Shown here: positions 54,729 to 63,005 of the stretch, piece by piece
Layout of the letters: every line of letters starts with the position of its first letter
How positions within the stretch are numbered: position 1 is the stretch's first letter
Source: Pseudobdellovibrionaceae bacterium
Lineage (GTDB): Bacteria > Bdellovibrionota > FAC87 > UBA2466 > JACKAF01
NCBI GenBank assembly: GCA_020635235.1
Contig: JACKAF010000003.1
Location: 417,797 to 481,796, forward strand
DNA length: 64,000 nucleotides
Reading direction: 5' to 3'
Notes under the pieces: generated by a model
Seen by the model: only the letters and a program-made list of their open reading frames with translations
Databases searched by the model: none
What the model was told of the DNA's origin: nothing
Program-made: the position numbers and the translations under genes

Positions 54729-56954
54729 ATGGAATTGACTCGTGAAAATTTGCGCGAAGAGATGAAGTCCTTCAAGAGCTCTTTGAAAGAAGAGTCTATC
54801 TCGCATTCGGAAAAATCCTTTTATCTTGAGAAAGACGGAGAGGTCGCTTCCATCATTTTGGACGAGGTGGGTACCAAGGCGAACAAGTTGAGTACTTCCA
54901 ACATGCTCCGCCTGCTCGAGCTCTTCATGGAAATTGAGAGCGATTCCAAGATCGGCTGCATTGTTTTCAAGAGCAAGAAGCCCACTATTTTCATAGCGGG
55001 TGCGGACATTAGCGAAATTGAACGAATGGGCGCCGCTGACGGGGATGACGCGTCTCAGGCTTTGATGAAGCTTCAGGCCGTATTTACCTACCTGGAGAAA
55101 ATGTCCATTCCTTCTATTGCGGCGATCCACGGCGTGGCGGTTGGCGGTGGCCTGGAGTTGGCGCTCAGTTGCGACTACCGAATGATGACGGACGCTCCGG
55201 AAACCCGAGTGGGTTTGCCCGAAGTTTTGCTAGGAGTTATTCCGGGCTGGGGCGGTACCCAACGTTTGCCTCGGCTGGTTGGCCTCGAGAAGTCGCTTGA
55301 TATGATCCTCACGGGGCGGCAGGTTGACTCTCGTAGCGCAAAAAAGATGGGCCTGGTGGACAAAGTGGTTCCCAAAGAGCTACTTGAGCAGAAGGCGATG
55401 CAGTGGGCGCGCAGTTTGGCTAAGAGCCGCGCCAAGCGACGTTACGATGGCAGCCATGGCCTGATGGAACGCGTACCAGGTGGCAAGTATGTTGTTTTCG
55501 AAGTGGCAAAGAAGAAGCTACTCGAGAAAACCAAGGGAAACTACCCGGCGCCCCTAAAGGCCATCGAAGTCATTAAAGCCACCTACGGTGGAAAGCTTGA
55601 AAAAGGCCTGAAGGTAGAGGCGAAAGCTTTCTGTGAGCTGGTCGGGTCGCCCGAGTCTAACAACCTCATCAATGTTTTCTTCCTCAATGACGCGGTCAAA
55701 AAAGATAAAGGTACGGAGTCTGGTGTCGCCGGATTGTCCGTAGCGCATACCGCGGTTGTCGGGGCTGGTGTAATGGGGGGCGGTATCGCCCAACTCTTTG
55801 CGCAAAAAGGTGTTCGCGTACGTTTAAAGGACATCAACTGGAAGGCGATCACCCAAGGGTTTAAGACAGCACATGCGATCTTCGCAAAAAGAGTGAAGCG
55901 CAAGCGCATGAAGCCCTACGAGCTAGACAACGCGATGGCATTGATTGAAGGCACTGTTACTTACTCTGGCTTTAAGCACACCGATCTCGTCGTGGAAGCG
56001 GTTGTGGAAGATATGGAGATCAAGAAAAAGGTCTTCCAGCAACTGGAGACGGTCGTGGGTGAGCAGACGATTCTTGCCTCCAATACATCCAGTTTGTCCA
56101 TCACCGAATTGAGCGAGGCGACGAAGAATCCGGCTCGCGTTGTGGGCATGCATTTTTTCAATCCTGTTGAAAAAATGCCGCTCGTTGAAATTATTCGTGG
56201 CAAACACACTTCGGATAAGGCCGTAGCCACCATCTTCCAATTTTCGAAAAAACTTGGAAAGACCCCGGTCGTTGTTAAAGACGGTCCGGGTTTTGTGGTT
56301 AACAGAATTCTGGCGCCTTATCTTAATGAAGCCGTGTTTCTCCTCCTCGACGGGGTTACTCCCGAAGACATGGATTGGGTTATGGAGAAGTTTGGCATGC
56401 CAATGGGTCCGGCGACGCTCCTCGATGAGATAGGGCTTGATATCGGCGCCAAGGTTTCAAAGATTCTCTATGGTGCCTTTGGAGATCGCATGAAGCCCCC
56501 TCCGTTTATGGAGCAGGTGGTAAAGGACGGCTTTCTTGGCAAGAAAGTCGGCAAAGGAATTTACGTCTACGGAAAGGCTAAGGGAGAGAAGTCGGTGAAT
56601 CAGGAGCTGATGAAGACCTTTAAACCCAAAGCCCGCGATGCCAAACTTACGGATGAAGTTGTGGAGCGTCGTATGACGTACTTGATGGTAAACGAGGCCG
56701 CCCGCATTTACGCCGAGGGCCTTGTCCGCCACGTGTCGGATATCGATGTTGCGATGATCTTTGGAACGGGCTTTGCCCCTTTCCGGGGAGGCCTCATGCG
56801 GTACGCTGACAGCGTAGGTGCCGAAAGCATTGTTAGTGAGCTAGAAGTTCTTTCCCGCACTTACGGGGAACGTTTCAAGCCCTGTGAGTATTTGCAGCAG
56901 TTGTCAGTAAATGGCGGGAGCTTTTACGAGCGCTTGGGCAACGGTAAGCATTAA
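54729..56954 (+). CDS. fadJ: Enoyl-CoA hydratase / 3-hydroxyacyl-CoA dehydrogenase (FadJ-like)
   Basis: About 741 residues. The N-terminal crotonase part has IFIAGADISEIERM (oxyanion hole), GGGLELALSCDYRMM and GLPEVLLGVIPGWGGTQRLP with the catalytic Glu. The dehydrogenase part has the NAD loop VVGAGVMGGGIAQLFA and HFFNPVEKMPLVEIIRG with the catalytic His. Together with FadI it forms the beta-oxidation complex. ATG 54729 is preferred for its spacing to AGGGG; GTG 54723 overlaps the fadI stop. Acyl-CoA dehydrogenase and FadD are not in the window. A strong terminator follows. Confidence 0.94.
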   Translation: MELTRENLREEMKSFKSSLKEESISHSEKSFYLEKDGEVASIILDEVGTKANKLSTSNMLRLLELFMEIESDSKIGCIVFKSKKPTIFIAGADISEIERMGAADGDDASQALMKLQAVFTYLEKMSIPSIAAIHGVAVGGGLELALSCDYRMMTDAPETRVGLPEVLLGVIPGWGGTQRLPRLVGLEKSLDMILTGRQVDSRSAKKMGLVDKVVPKELLEQKAMQWARSLAKSRAKRRYDGSHGLMERVPGGKYVVFEVAKKKLLEKTKGNYPAPLKAIEVIKATYGGKLEKGLKVEAKAFCELVGSPESNNLINVFFLNDAVKKDKGTESGVAGLSVAHTAVVGAGVMGGGIAQLFAQKGVRVRLKDINWKAITQGFKTAHAIFAKRVKRKRMKPYELDNAMALIEGTVTYSGFKHTDLVVEAVVEDMEIKKKVFQQLETVVGEQTILASNTSSLSITELSEATKNPARVVGMHFFNPVEKMPLVEIIRGKHTSDKAVATIFQFSKKLGKTPVVVKDGPGFVVNRILAPYLNEAVFLLLDGVTPEDMDWVMEKFGMPMGPATLLDEIGLDIGAKVSKILYGAFGDRMKPPPFMEQVVKDGFLGKKVGKGIYVYGKAKGEKSVNQELMKTFKPKARDAKLTDEVVERRMTYLMVNEAARIYAEGLVRHVSDIDVAMIFGTGFAPFRGGLMRYADSVGAESIVSELEVLSRTYGERFKPCEYLQQLSVNGGSFYERLGNGKH

Positions 56955-56972
56955 ACAGTCTTTGATAAACTC

Positions 56973-57007
56973 AAAAAGCCCCTCGCGTTTCCGCGAGGGG
57001 CTTTTTT
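56973..57007. terminator. Strong bidirectional intrinsic terminator
   Basis: A 15 bp stem (AAAAAGCCCCTCGCG at 56973-56987 with its complement from 56992) and a TTTC loop, followed by TTTTTT on the plus strand and, reversed, by T-run on the minus strand. Serves fadJ and the barrel gene at 57034. Confidence 0.95.
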
Positions 57008-57033
57008 ATTCTTAATCTTGAGTCAGATAACTA

Positions 57034-57831
57034 TTAGAATCCGATGGTCAAACCGAACGTAAAGGTGCGGGTTGAGGCCATGTCGACAGAGATGGTGATA
57101 TCGAAGTTGTCGCCGACTGAAATCAGACCCGTTGCCTTGTTCGTGAACGTATCGGTGCCGATGTTGTAGCTGGTCGTCCAGGCGGCGCCAAACATTCCGG
57201 CGTAGATGCCTCCGATCAGGCTCGGTACGTAGTTGGTTGTTCCCAAATTGTCGAAGGTTGGCGTTGTGACGTTCAACTCAAGGTTGAAGACGCCCGCTTT
57301 TTCATAACCGAAACCGATCGCGGCGGTGCGACTGCTTGTCGTCACGTCGCGAACGACAGCCGATAGCTTCATCGACTTGCCCACTCCGAAATTGAAACCC
57401 AAATCCAATTGAGCTGAAGTGGTGTCGCTCAAATCTGTTTCTTTGAGCGCCACACCAAACCCGAAATCACCGGTTGAGAAACCGCCACCGACGAAGGCTC
57501 CATGTGTGAGCTGGTTCGTGGCTGCAGTGTCGTAGGTTCCGGTGTAACCTGCTCCCAAGCCGAAGTCCTTGGAGACGCTGGCAAAGGACAAGGTGTAGTC
57601 GTGGGCTGTGGTACCGGCTTCCAAGGGCGGCGAGTAAAGCACCTGAACGGCCTGACCCTTCTGGGTTTTTAACGTTGCCGGGTTTACCGAAGCGGCTTCG
57701 TTTAGGTTGGGGAACACGATACCGCCGGGCAGAACGCGGCGTTTTTTTGCTTTCGCAAACGCGTCTACCGGTTGCATAGCCATCAAGGCGCCCACAAGTA
57801 CAAAGACAGTTAAAGAAAGTCGGTGCTTCAT
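57034..57831 (-). CDS. Outer-membrane beta-barrel protein
   Basis: About 265 residues from ATG 57831 with GAGAGGA upstream. Signal peptide SLTVFVLVGALMAMQPVDAFA is followed by a basic stretch (KAKKRR). Alternating strand patterns such as YTLSFASVSKDFGLGAGYTG and FVGGGFSTGDFGFGVAL end in Phe, the signal for barrel insertion. The longer frame to 57879 has no signal peptide at its start. Probably an abundant porin-like protein; no specific family recognised. Confidence 0.82.
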   Translation of the reverse strand: MKHRLSLTVFVLVGALMAMQPVDAFAKAKKRRVLPGGIVFPNLNEAASVNPATLKTQKGQAVQVLYSPPLEAGTTAHDYTLSFASVSKDFGLGAGYTGTYDTAATNQLTHGAFVGGGFSTGDFGFGVALKETDLSDTTSAQLDLGFNFGVGKSMKLSAVVRDVTTSSRTAAIGFGYEKAGVFNLELNVTTPTFDNLGTTNYVPSLIGGIYAGMFGAAWTTSYNIGTDTFTNKATGLISVGDNFDITISVDMASTRTFTFGLTIGF

Positions 57832-58026
57832 AATAGTCCTCTCAAGTCTGTGCGGGTCCGCCCGCACTGATGGAATCAAACTCTCTGTCAGTACATTCGG
57901 ACGCGGGGCGCTATGGCTTTAGAAGTTTTTGTCGCGGTGAGTCCCACAGTAAAATCAAGTAATTACAGTGATTTAAGGTAGTAAGCTGGAATTTCGTGCC
58001 TGTTTTGGGCTAGGATAGCGAAAAAA

Positions 58027-58584
58027 ATGACGCGCCTCCTTTTAATATATCTATGCCTCTGCGCCGCCTGTGTGCTGGCGGACGATGAGTACCTCGAAGA
58101 GTGCCGCGAAGCGGCGCGCATGGAGGCAATTTGGTTTAGTTATCAGCCGACCCCGCAAGCGCCGCCCCCCTACGTCCGCCGATCGGAAACGGATCCGCGT
58201 TTCTACGTAAAAGGTGAGGTGGATTTCACGGGTGCCTTGCACTTCGTGTTTCTAACCAAGATTATCGCCCCTGACGGGTCAGAAGTGCGTAGCGAACTTA
58301 AAGCCGAGGAGGAGTTCGGTCGCATCCTTGAGTATTTTGATGGGACCTATAACAGGCTGCGAATCGTCTACACAGAGCCCGAAGCGGGCGAGTCCCTACC
58401 GTTGAGAGACATGATCGACGAAGTTAACCGCAAAACCGGAGCGGGAATGGAGTTACGCAGCGCTCTTTGGGGCTCATTTTTCGGGCGTCAGGCGTTCCGC
58501 CACGGCTTCAGGTCCATGTATGTGGACAACACCGACGGATCGAGCGGGCACTACGAAATGGTGGTATTCGAACTTAGACGTTAG
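58027..58584 (+). CDS. Exported protein of unknown function
   Basis: A 185-residue protein with a short signal peptide (LLLIYLCLCAACVLA). The mature part is acidic at first (DDEYLEECREAARMEA), then has a compact domain with RSALWGSFFGRQAFRHGFRSM and ends VVFELRR. No family recognised. It ends 28 bases before the ATG of the next membrane protein gene, so both likely form an operon. Confidence 0.75.
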   Translation: MTRLLLIYLCLCAACVLADDEYLEECREAARMEAIWFSYQPTPQAPPPYVRRSETDPRFYVKGEVDFTGALHFVFLTKIIAPDGSEVRSELKAEEEFGRILEYFDGTYNRLRIVYTEPEAGESLPLRDMIDEVNRKTGAGMELRSALWGSFFGRQAFRHGFRSMYVDNTDGSSGHYEMVVFELRR

Positions 58585-58612
58585 AATGGGGTTATTGGGA
58601 GCAGGGGGGAAC

Positions 58613-60385
58613 ATGGCAAAAGAAAAGGCTAAGAGCGCTCAGCGTGAACCTCTGATTTGGATTCGCCTTTCTTCTCCGACCAAGCTGCTTCGTGCCTTTG
58701 TGGTGTCCTTGATAGCGGTACTCACCGTTTACACTGCCATCTATTACGAGCCAGGACAGTACGGAATATGGTTCGCCGACGTGGACGAGCCCATCCTACT
58801 TGGAGAAGCCGAAGCGGGTGAGCTCGTTCGGCAGGTTGTGGACGGCGTTTTCGAGCAAAAAAGTTCGCGTCCCACGCTTGCAGGGCTCTTGAAAGATCGC
58901 CGCCCCAGAATCGTAATCCTTTCATTGAGTAATGGAGAGCAAGCCGCAAAAGTTATCATCGGACGGGGACGAGGTATCGTAGCCGCAACTGACGATGCTA
59001 TACGGCGCAGTCGCGAACCGATGAACCGACTATACGATCCGCGGTGGGTAAAAATCGATGTGGTCCAGCAGGCGTCTACAGAGCCCGCCTTCCAGTTTGG
59101 CGGAACGATGGCGCTCACGCGCGCTTCACAGGGGGTGGCCTTTCCACAGACAACCCAGCTGGCTTTTCTGCCCGAGGAACTTGTGGCGTACTCTTTGGTG
59201 GACGAACAAAGACAGTTGCGCTCCGAGAAAATAGTTTCATACTTGAAAAACGACGCCCGGGCACTCAAGCGCTTCCAGCGCTTAGACGCTACAAAGCCTG
59301 TGCCGGTCTACTGGTTTTCCACTCTTAGTTTTTTTACGGATGGCAGAAAGTTTCTCGGACTGAAAAACGGGCAACGGGATATCGCAAGCATCGATAGTGC
59401 GGCGACCGCACAGGGAGTAAAGCTTGGCGCGGAATTTCTGGCCAATTCCGTAAATTCCGAAGGCAGGTTCCTCGTGACCAGTGAGCCAGGCGAGGCACTT
59501 GCTTTGAAATATGACACTTACCAACACGCCGGTGCGTTACTGGCTTTGCTCCACGCGGGCGAGGCCGATACGGGCAGCCTCGACGAAGACGCAGTGGGAA
59601 GGGGATTGGATTTTCTACTGAAGCGGCCGCCAGAAAATCTAGGCACTCTAGGCCTAGGGCTCGCCATCGGTGCGAAATGGTACCGTCTTCGTCCGGCCGC
59701 TGTTTCGTTGCCGAAGTTGCGTGAGTGGGCGGACACACTTCTCAGGAGCCAAAAGAGTGACGGCAGTTTTGCCAGTGGAGAGGAAAAACGGGCGGAGGAG
59801 TTTGCGGGTGCTGCGGCCTACGGGCTCTGGGAGTGGTTCAACGTCGACAAATCGACTGCTGTCCTGAAATCGACTCAGTCGGCGGTAGATTTCCTTGTTG
59901 CGAGGCGGGACCGCACTTTGCCAGATGCGCGCTTGCTCGCGGATCGTTGGCTGGCACGAACGCTTGCGGGCTTGTACCGAGCACGCAAGGAAAGTTCGTA
60001 CCTTGAACACCTCCAGCGGCTGGCCGGTGCGATGATTGCGAGCCAAAACCTTTCTGCTATTTTTCCTGCATGGCATGGAAGTTTTTTCCAGCCGCCCGAA
60101 CTTCTGGAAACAGCGAAACGTGCTGCCGTCTTGTGCGATAGTTACAAGACGGTGCGTAGCTTTGGAAAAGACACTATCGCTCAGAAGCTTTTTGAGAGTA
60201 TAAAGGCGGCCTCTGCCTTTCAGATTCAAAACCAGTTTTTGCCTGAGAATGTTCTTTATGTCGCAAGACCCGATCAAAAACTTGGAGGCTTTCCTCGAAA
60301 TCTAAGCGACTACCGGATTTCCTTGGAAAATGTGCAGGCAAATGTGGACGCGTTGGCCTGCTATTTGGAAGCGCTTACGAGCTAG
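58613..60385 (+). CDS. Membrane-anchored exported protein, possible alpha/alpha-toroid domain
   Basis: About 590 residues from ATG 58613, preceded by AGGGGGG. One N-terminal helix (about 26-44, LLRAFVVSLIAVLTVYTAI) puts the rest in the periplasm. Residues 45-250 form a mixed domain of unknown type. Residues 290-590 are helical with repeats such as HAGALLALLHAGEADTG and DTLLRSQKSDGSFASGEEKR. These suggest an alpha/alpha-barrel, as in terpenoid cyclase-like or glycosidase folds. No catalytic motif can be named. Shares CTAG with the convergent PhzF gene end. Confidence 0.7.
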   Translation: MAKEKAKSAQREPLIWIRLSSPTKLLRAFVVSLIAVLTVYTAIYYEPGQYGIWFADVDEPILLGEAEAGELVRQVVDGVFEQKSSRPTLAGLLKDRRPRIVILSLSNGEQAAKVIIGRGRGIVAATDDAIRRSREPMNRLYDPRWVKIDVVQQASTEPAFQFGGTMALTRASQGVAFPQTTQLAFLPEELVAYSLVDEQRQLRSEKIVSYLKNDARALKRFQRLDATKPVPVYWFSTLSFFTDGRKFLGLKNGQRDIASIDSAATAQGVKLGAEFLANSVNSEGRFLVTSEPGEALALKYDTYQHAGALLALLHAGEADTGSLDEDAVGRGLDFLLKRPPENLGTLGLGLAIGAKWYRLRPAAVSLPKLREWADTLLRSQKSDGSFASGEEKRAEEFAGAAAYGLWEWFNVDKSTAVLKSTQSAVDFLVARRDRTLPDARLLADRWLARTLAGLYRARKESSYLEHLQRLAGAMIASQNLSAIFPAWHGSFFQPPELLETAKRAAVLCDSYKTVRSFGKDTIAQKLFESIKAASAFQIQNQFLPENVLYVARPDQKLGGFPRNLSDYRISLENVQANVDALACYLEALTS

Positions 60386-61188
60386 AGCGCTTGTTCTGAC
60401 AGTGTTCCGCGCCAGACCGTTACTGCCTGCCCCTGAAGCCGGATTCTATCGCCACCGTCGTAGTGAACGCGCACTTCGCCCCCTCGGGAGGAAACTTGAA
60501 ATGCCGAAAGCGTGTCCTTACCGAGCCGGACGCGCCAATACGGGCCCAATACGCAGTGTGCGGCCCCGGTTACCGGATCTTCATCAATCCCAAAGCAGGT
60601 AGGGAAACAGCGGGAGACAAAGTCGTATTTTTCCGAGCGGGCAGTCAGGATCACCACCAAATCGGCTTCGGTGCGCAAGCGCGAAAAATTTGGTGTCGCG
60701 CGGCGTACGTCGTCTTCAGTTGGAACTTCGACGATTAGGTTGTGTCCCAATGGGTGCATTGCCAGAGAGAGGATCTCAGCATCCGTCACGGCGCTCAGGT
60801 AGCTTGGTTTGGAGTCCACGGTTTTGGACACCCATGCCGGAAAATCCATTTCCATCCAGTCCCCGAGCTTGCGGACTTGCAGTTTGCCACTACGAGTTTG
60901 GAATACCGCGGGCTCATCCTCACCGAGTACCCCCGTGTCCCAAAGCGTGTGCGCTGAGGCCAGTGTGCAGTGCCCGCAAAGATCGACTTCGGTTGTTGGA
61001 GTAAACCAGCGAAGGCCAAAGCTCCCTTTGGACGGGAGCACAAAGCCCGTTTCGGAGAGATTCATTTCCGCGGCGACTTTTTGCATCCATTCGCCGCTTT
61101 TTTCCTGATCCAACAAAACGACAGCCGCCGGGTTTCCTGTATATGGTTTCCGCGTGAAGGAGTCGACTTGATAGCAGGCAAGACTCAC
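60382..61188 (-). CDS. PhzF-family epimerase/isomerase
   Basis: A 268-residue cytoplasmic protein with two diaminopimelate-epimerase-like halves. Motifs: FTRKPYTGNPAAVVLL, catalytic Glu in MNLSETGFV, DLCGHCTLASAH and GIDEDPVTGAAHC. PhzF makes phenazine precursors, but most homologues have other or unknown substrates; no phenazine genes are here. GTG start overlaps the DUF1015 stop (GTGA). Confidence 0.9.
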   Translation of the reverse strand: MSLACYQVDSFTRKPYTGNPAAVVLLDQEKSGEWMQKVAAEMNLSETGFVLPSKGSFGLRWFTPTTEVDLCGHCTLASAHTLWDTGVLGEDEPAVFQTRSGKLQVRKLGDWMEMDFPAWVSKTVDSKPSYLSAVTDAEILSLAMHPLGHNLIVEVPTEDDVRRATPNFSRLRTEADLVVILTARSEKYDFVSRCFPTCFGIDEDPVTGAAHCVLGPYWRVRLGKDTLSAFQVSSRGGEVRVHYDGGDRIRLQGQAVTVWRGTLSEQAL

Positions 61189-62399
61189 ACCAAACTCCGC
61201 AAGAGTATTCCGGCCGCCAGCTTAGGGAAAAAGTAGGTGGACTTTTGCGGCATGAAACGCCCCTCGTCCGCGACCATCGGAATATCTTCGACTCCCGGGG
61301 TCGGTAGAAAGATCCCGGCGTCGGTATTTTGCATGGCCTGCAATAGTTCGCCCTCGTCCCGGAAGTAGCGAATGCGCTCCCCGCGATCGGATTCCGATAT
61401 CTTGCAAACTTCTTTGAGAAACGCGTTGTCCGACCAAGTCACGGAAAGTTTGGCCAGCGATCCCCACTCCGCGCGCTGCGGGTTTTTTGGCGTGCAAAGC
61501 ATGAACTCGCCCTGATAGCAGAGAATAAAACTGGGTTCTTTGGCCTGGTTCTTCACAAAGCGGTCGAGTTCACCTCGGGAAACGGGGTGGACACGGTAAA
61601 GTTGGTCCAAAGCCTCGCGCGCTTTAACATCGAGCACTGCGTGGCGGATGAGGCGGTGCGTGGGGAAAACCTGGAGAGCCGGATCGTAGGCGTTAGCAAT
61701 CGCAAAGAACATGCGGCTGCTTTCCTGGTCCCCTTTATAAGTTCCCGCCTCGCGTGCGTAGGCCAAAGCGCTGGTATAACGGTGGTGGCCGTCGACTATA
61801 TAGAGCGGTCTTGATTCGAAGAAGGCCGATATTGCGGAGTTCAGTTCAACGGGGAGCCGCCACAAAGAATGCACAATCCCGTCACTCGTTTTTCCCTGCA
61901 GCTCCGGGGCGTCGTAGACAACGCTTTCGTAGTGACCCGCCAGTGCCCCATTCTCATCGCGGACCATCGCAAATACGGCGCTGAGGTGCGATTGCGTTTC
62001 GCGCAGCAGATTGAGGCGATCTTCAACCGGGCGCCCATGGGTAAGCTCATGGGGGAGTACAATGCGGTCGGCGAAGTCTGCAAGCTCAACAGAGCAGAGC
62101 AGCACATTGCGGCTGTGTTCGTGATCTGTAGTAAAACGTTGCTGGTATAGATAAAAGTGAGCGATCGGATCCTGAACTAAAATCTTTTCCGCTTTCCATT
62201 TCCTAAGTCTGGCACCTACCTCAACGTACGCCGATTTCTCCTTCGGCAGGATGAGATGGGCGAAATTGTAAGGACTTTGCTCCCGAAAGCGCCGCCCCTC
62301 TTCTGGGGTGATGACATCGTAGGGAGGGGTGATCACATCTCCCAATTGAATGCGCCCAGTGTCGTAATGGATTCCACGAAACGGATAGACTTTAGCCAT
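61185..62399 (-). CDS. DUF1015 family protein
   Basis: A 404-residue protein matching DUF1015. Typical segments are VYPFRGIHYDTGR, ITPPYDVITPEEGR, DGHHRYTSALAYA and the AIANAYDPALQVFPTHRLI that follows. Homologues often lie near serine synthesis genes, and an enzymatic role is suspected from the His pair. It follows the TsaC-like gene by 33 bases and overlaps the PhzF gene by four. Confidence 0.9.
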   Translation of the reverse strand: MAKVYPFRGIHYDTGRIQLGDVITPPYDVITPEEGRRFREQSPYNFAHLILPKEKSAYVEVGARLRKWKAEKILVQDPIAHFYLYQQRFTTDHEHSRNVLLCSVELADFADRIVLPHELTHGRPVEDRLNLLRETQSHLSAVFAMVRDENGALAGHYESVVYDAPELQGKTSDGIVHSLWRLPVELNSAISAFFESRPLYIVDGHHRYTSALAYAREAGTYKGDQESSRMFFAIANAYDPALQVFPTHRLIRHAVLDVKAREALDQLYRVHPVSRGELDRFVKNQAKEPSFILCYQGEFMLCTPKNPQRAEWGSLAKLSVTWSDNAFLKEVCKISESDRGERIRYFRDEGELLQAMQNTDAGIFLPTPGVEDIPMVADEGRFMPQKSTYFFPKLAAGILLRSLV

Positions 62400-62432
62400 A
62401 GGCGCCTACCGTAGCGAATCCGAACCAGTGGG

Positions 62433-63002
62433 TCAATCGAAGCTTACGGGCCCGCGGCGCAGGACCTTTGGCTCTTGGCCGGTGAGATCAACGAGCGTCG
62501 AGGGCGTTAGGTTTTGCACGAGTCCCCCGTCGATAAAGAAGTCGACACCGTCCGGGAAGAGCGAAATGGCCTCTACCGCAGATTCGGCCGGCGCTTCGCC
62601 GTGGCGATTGCAGCTCGTGCTATATATCGCTTCGCCGACGGCCGCCAGCAGACGTTGAAGAAACTCGTCGTCCGGACAGCGCAGCGCGAGGGTTCCATCT
62701 CCGGAACGTTTGGGGAGGATAAAACTAATGGGCCCCGGCCAGTAGCGGTCGAGCCATGTCTGGTTTCGCTCACTAATCTGCACCAAATCGCTTGCCCAAG
62801 CGCTATTCGCCACAAGTGCAATCGCAGGCTGCGGGCCAACGTTTTTCAGTTTTTGAATGCGAGAAAGCCCGTCGGGATTAGAGCAGGCGGTACCAAAGCC
62901 ATAGACCGTATCGGTTGGGCTAACCCAGATCGTTCGTCGTAGATCGACTCCCTGAAGATGCTCCCAGAGCTTCGGATCTGCGATCGAGTAGATGGGGGCC
63001 AT
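62433..63002 (-). CDS. YrdC/TsaC-like (Sua5 family) protein
   Basis: A 189-residue YrdC-fold protein. SPTDTVYGFG is the family's first motif; YWPGPISFILP and STSCNRHGEAPAESAVE also fit. In TsaC/Sua5 these bind ATP, threonine and bicarbonate to make threonylcarbamoyl-AMP for t6A in tRNA. The Lys/Arg-rich KxRP motif reads IQKLKNVGPQPAIAL, which is less typical, so it could be a divergent paralogue. Starts 3 bases after purD. Confidence 0.85.
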   Translation of the reverse strand: MAPIYSIADPKLWEHLQGVDLRRTIWVSPTDTVYGFGTACSNPDGLSRIQKLKNVGPQPAIALVANSAWASDLVQISERNQTWLDRYWPGPISFILPKRSGDGTLALRCPDDEFLQRLLAAVGEAIYSTSCNRHGEAPAESAVEAISLFPDGVDFFIDGGLVQNLTPSTLVDLTGQEPKVLRRGPVSFD

Positions 63003-63005
63003 AGT

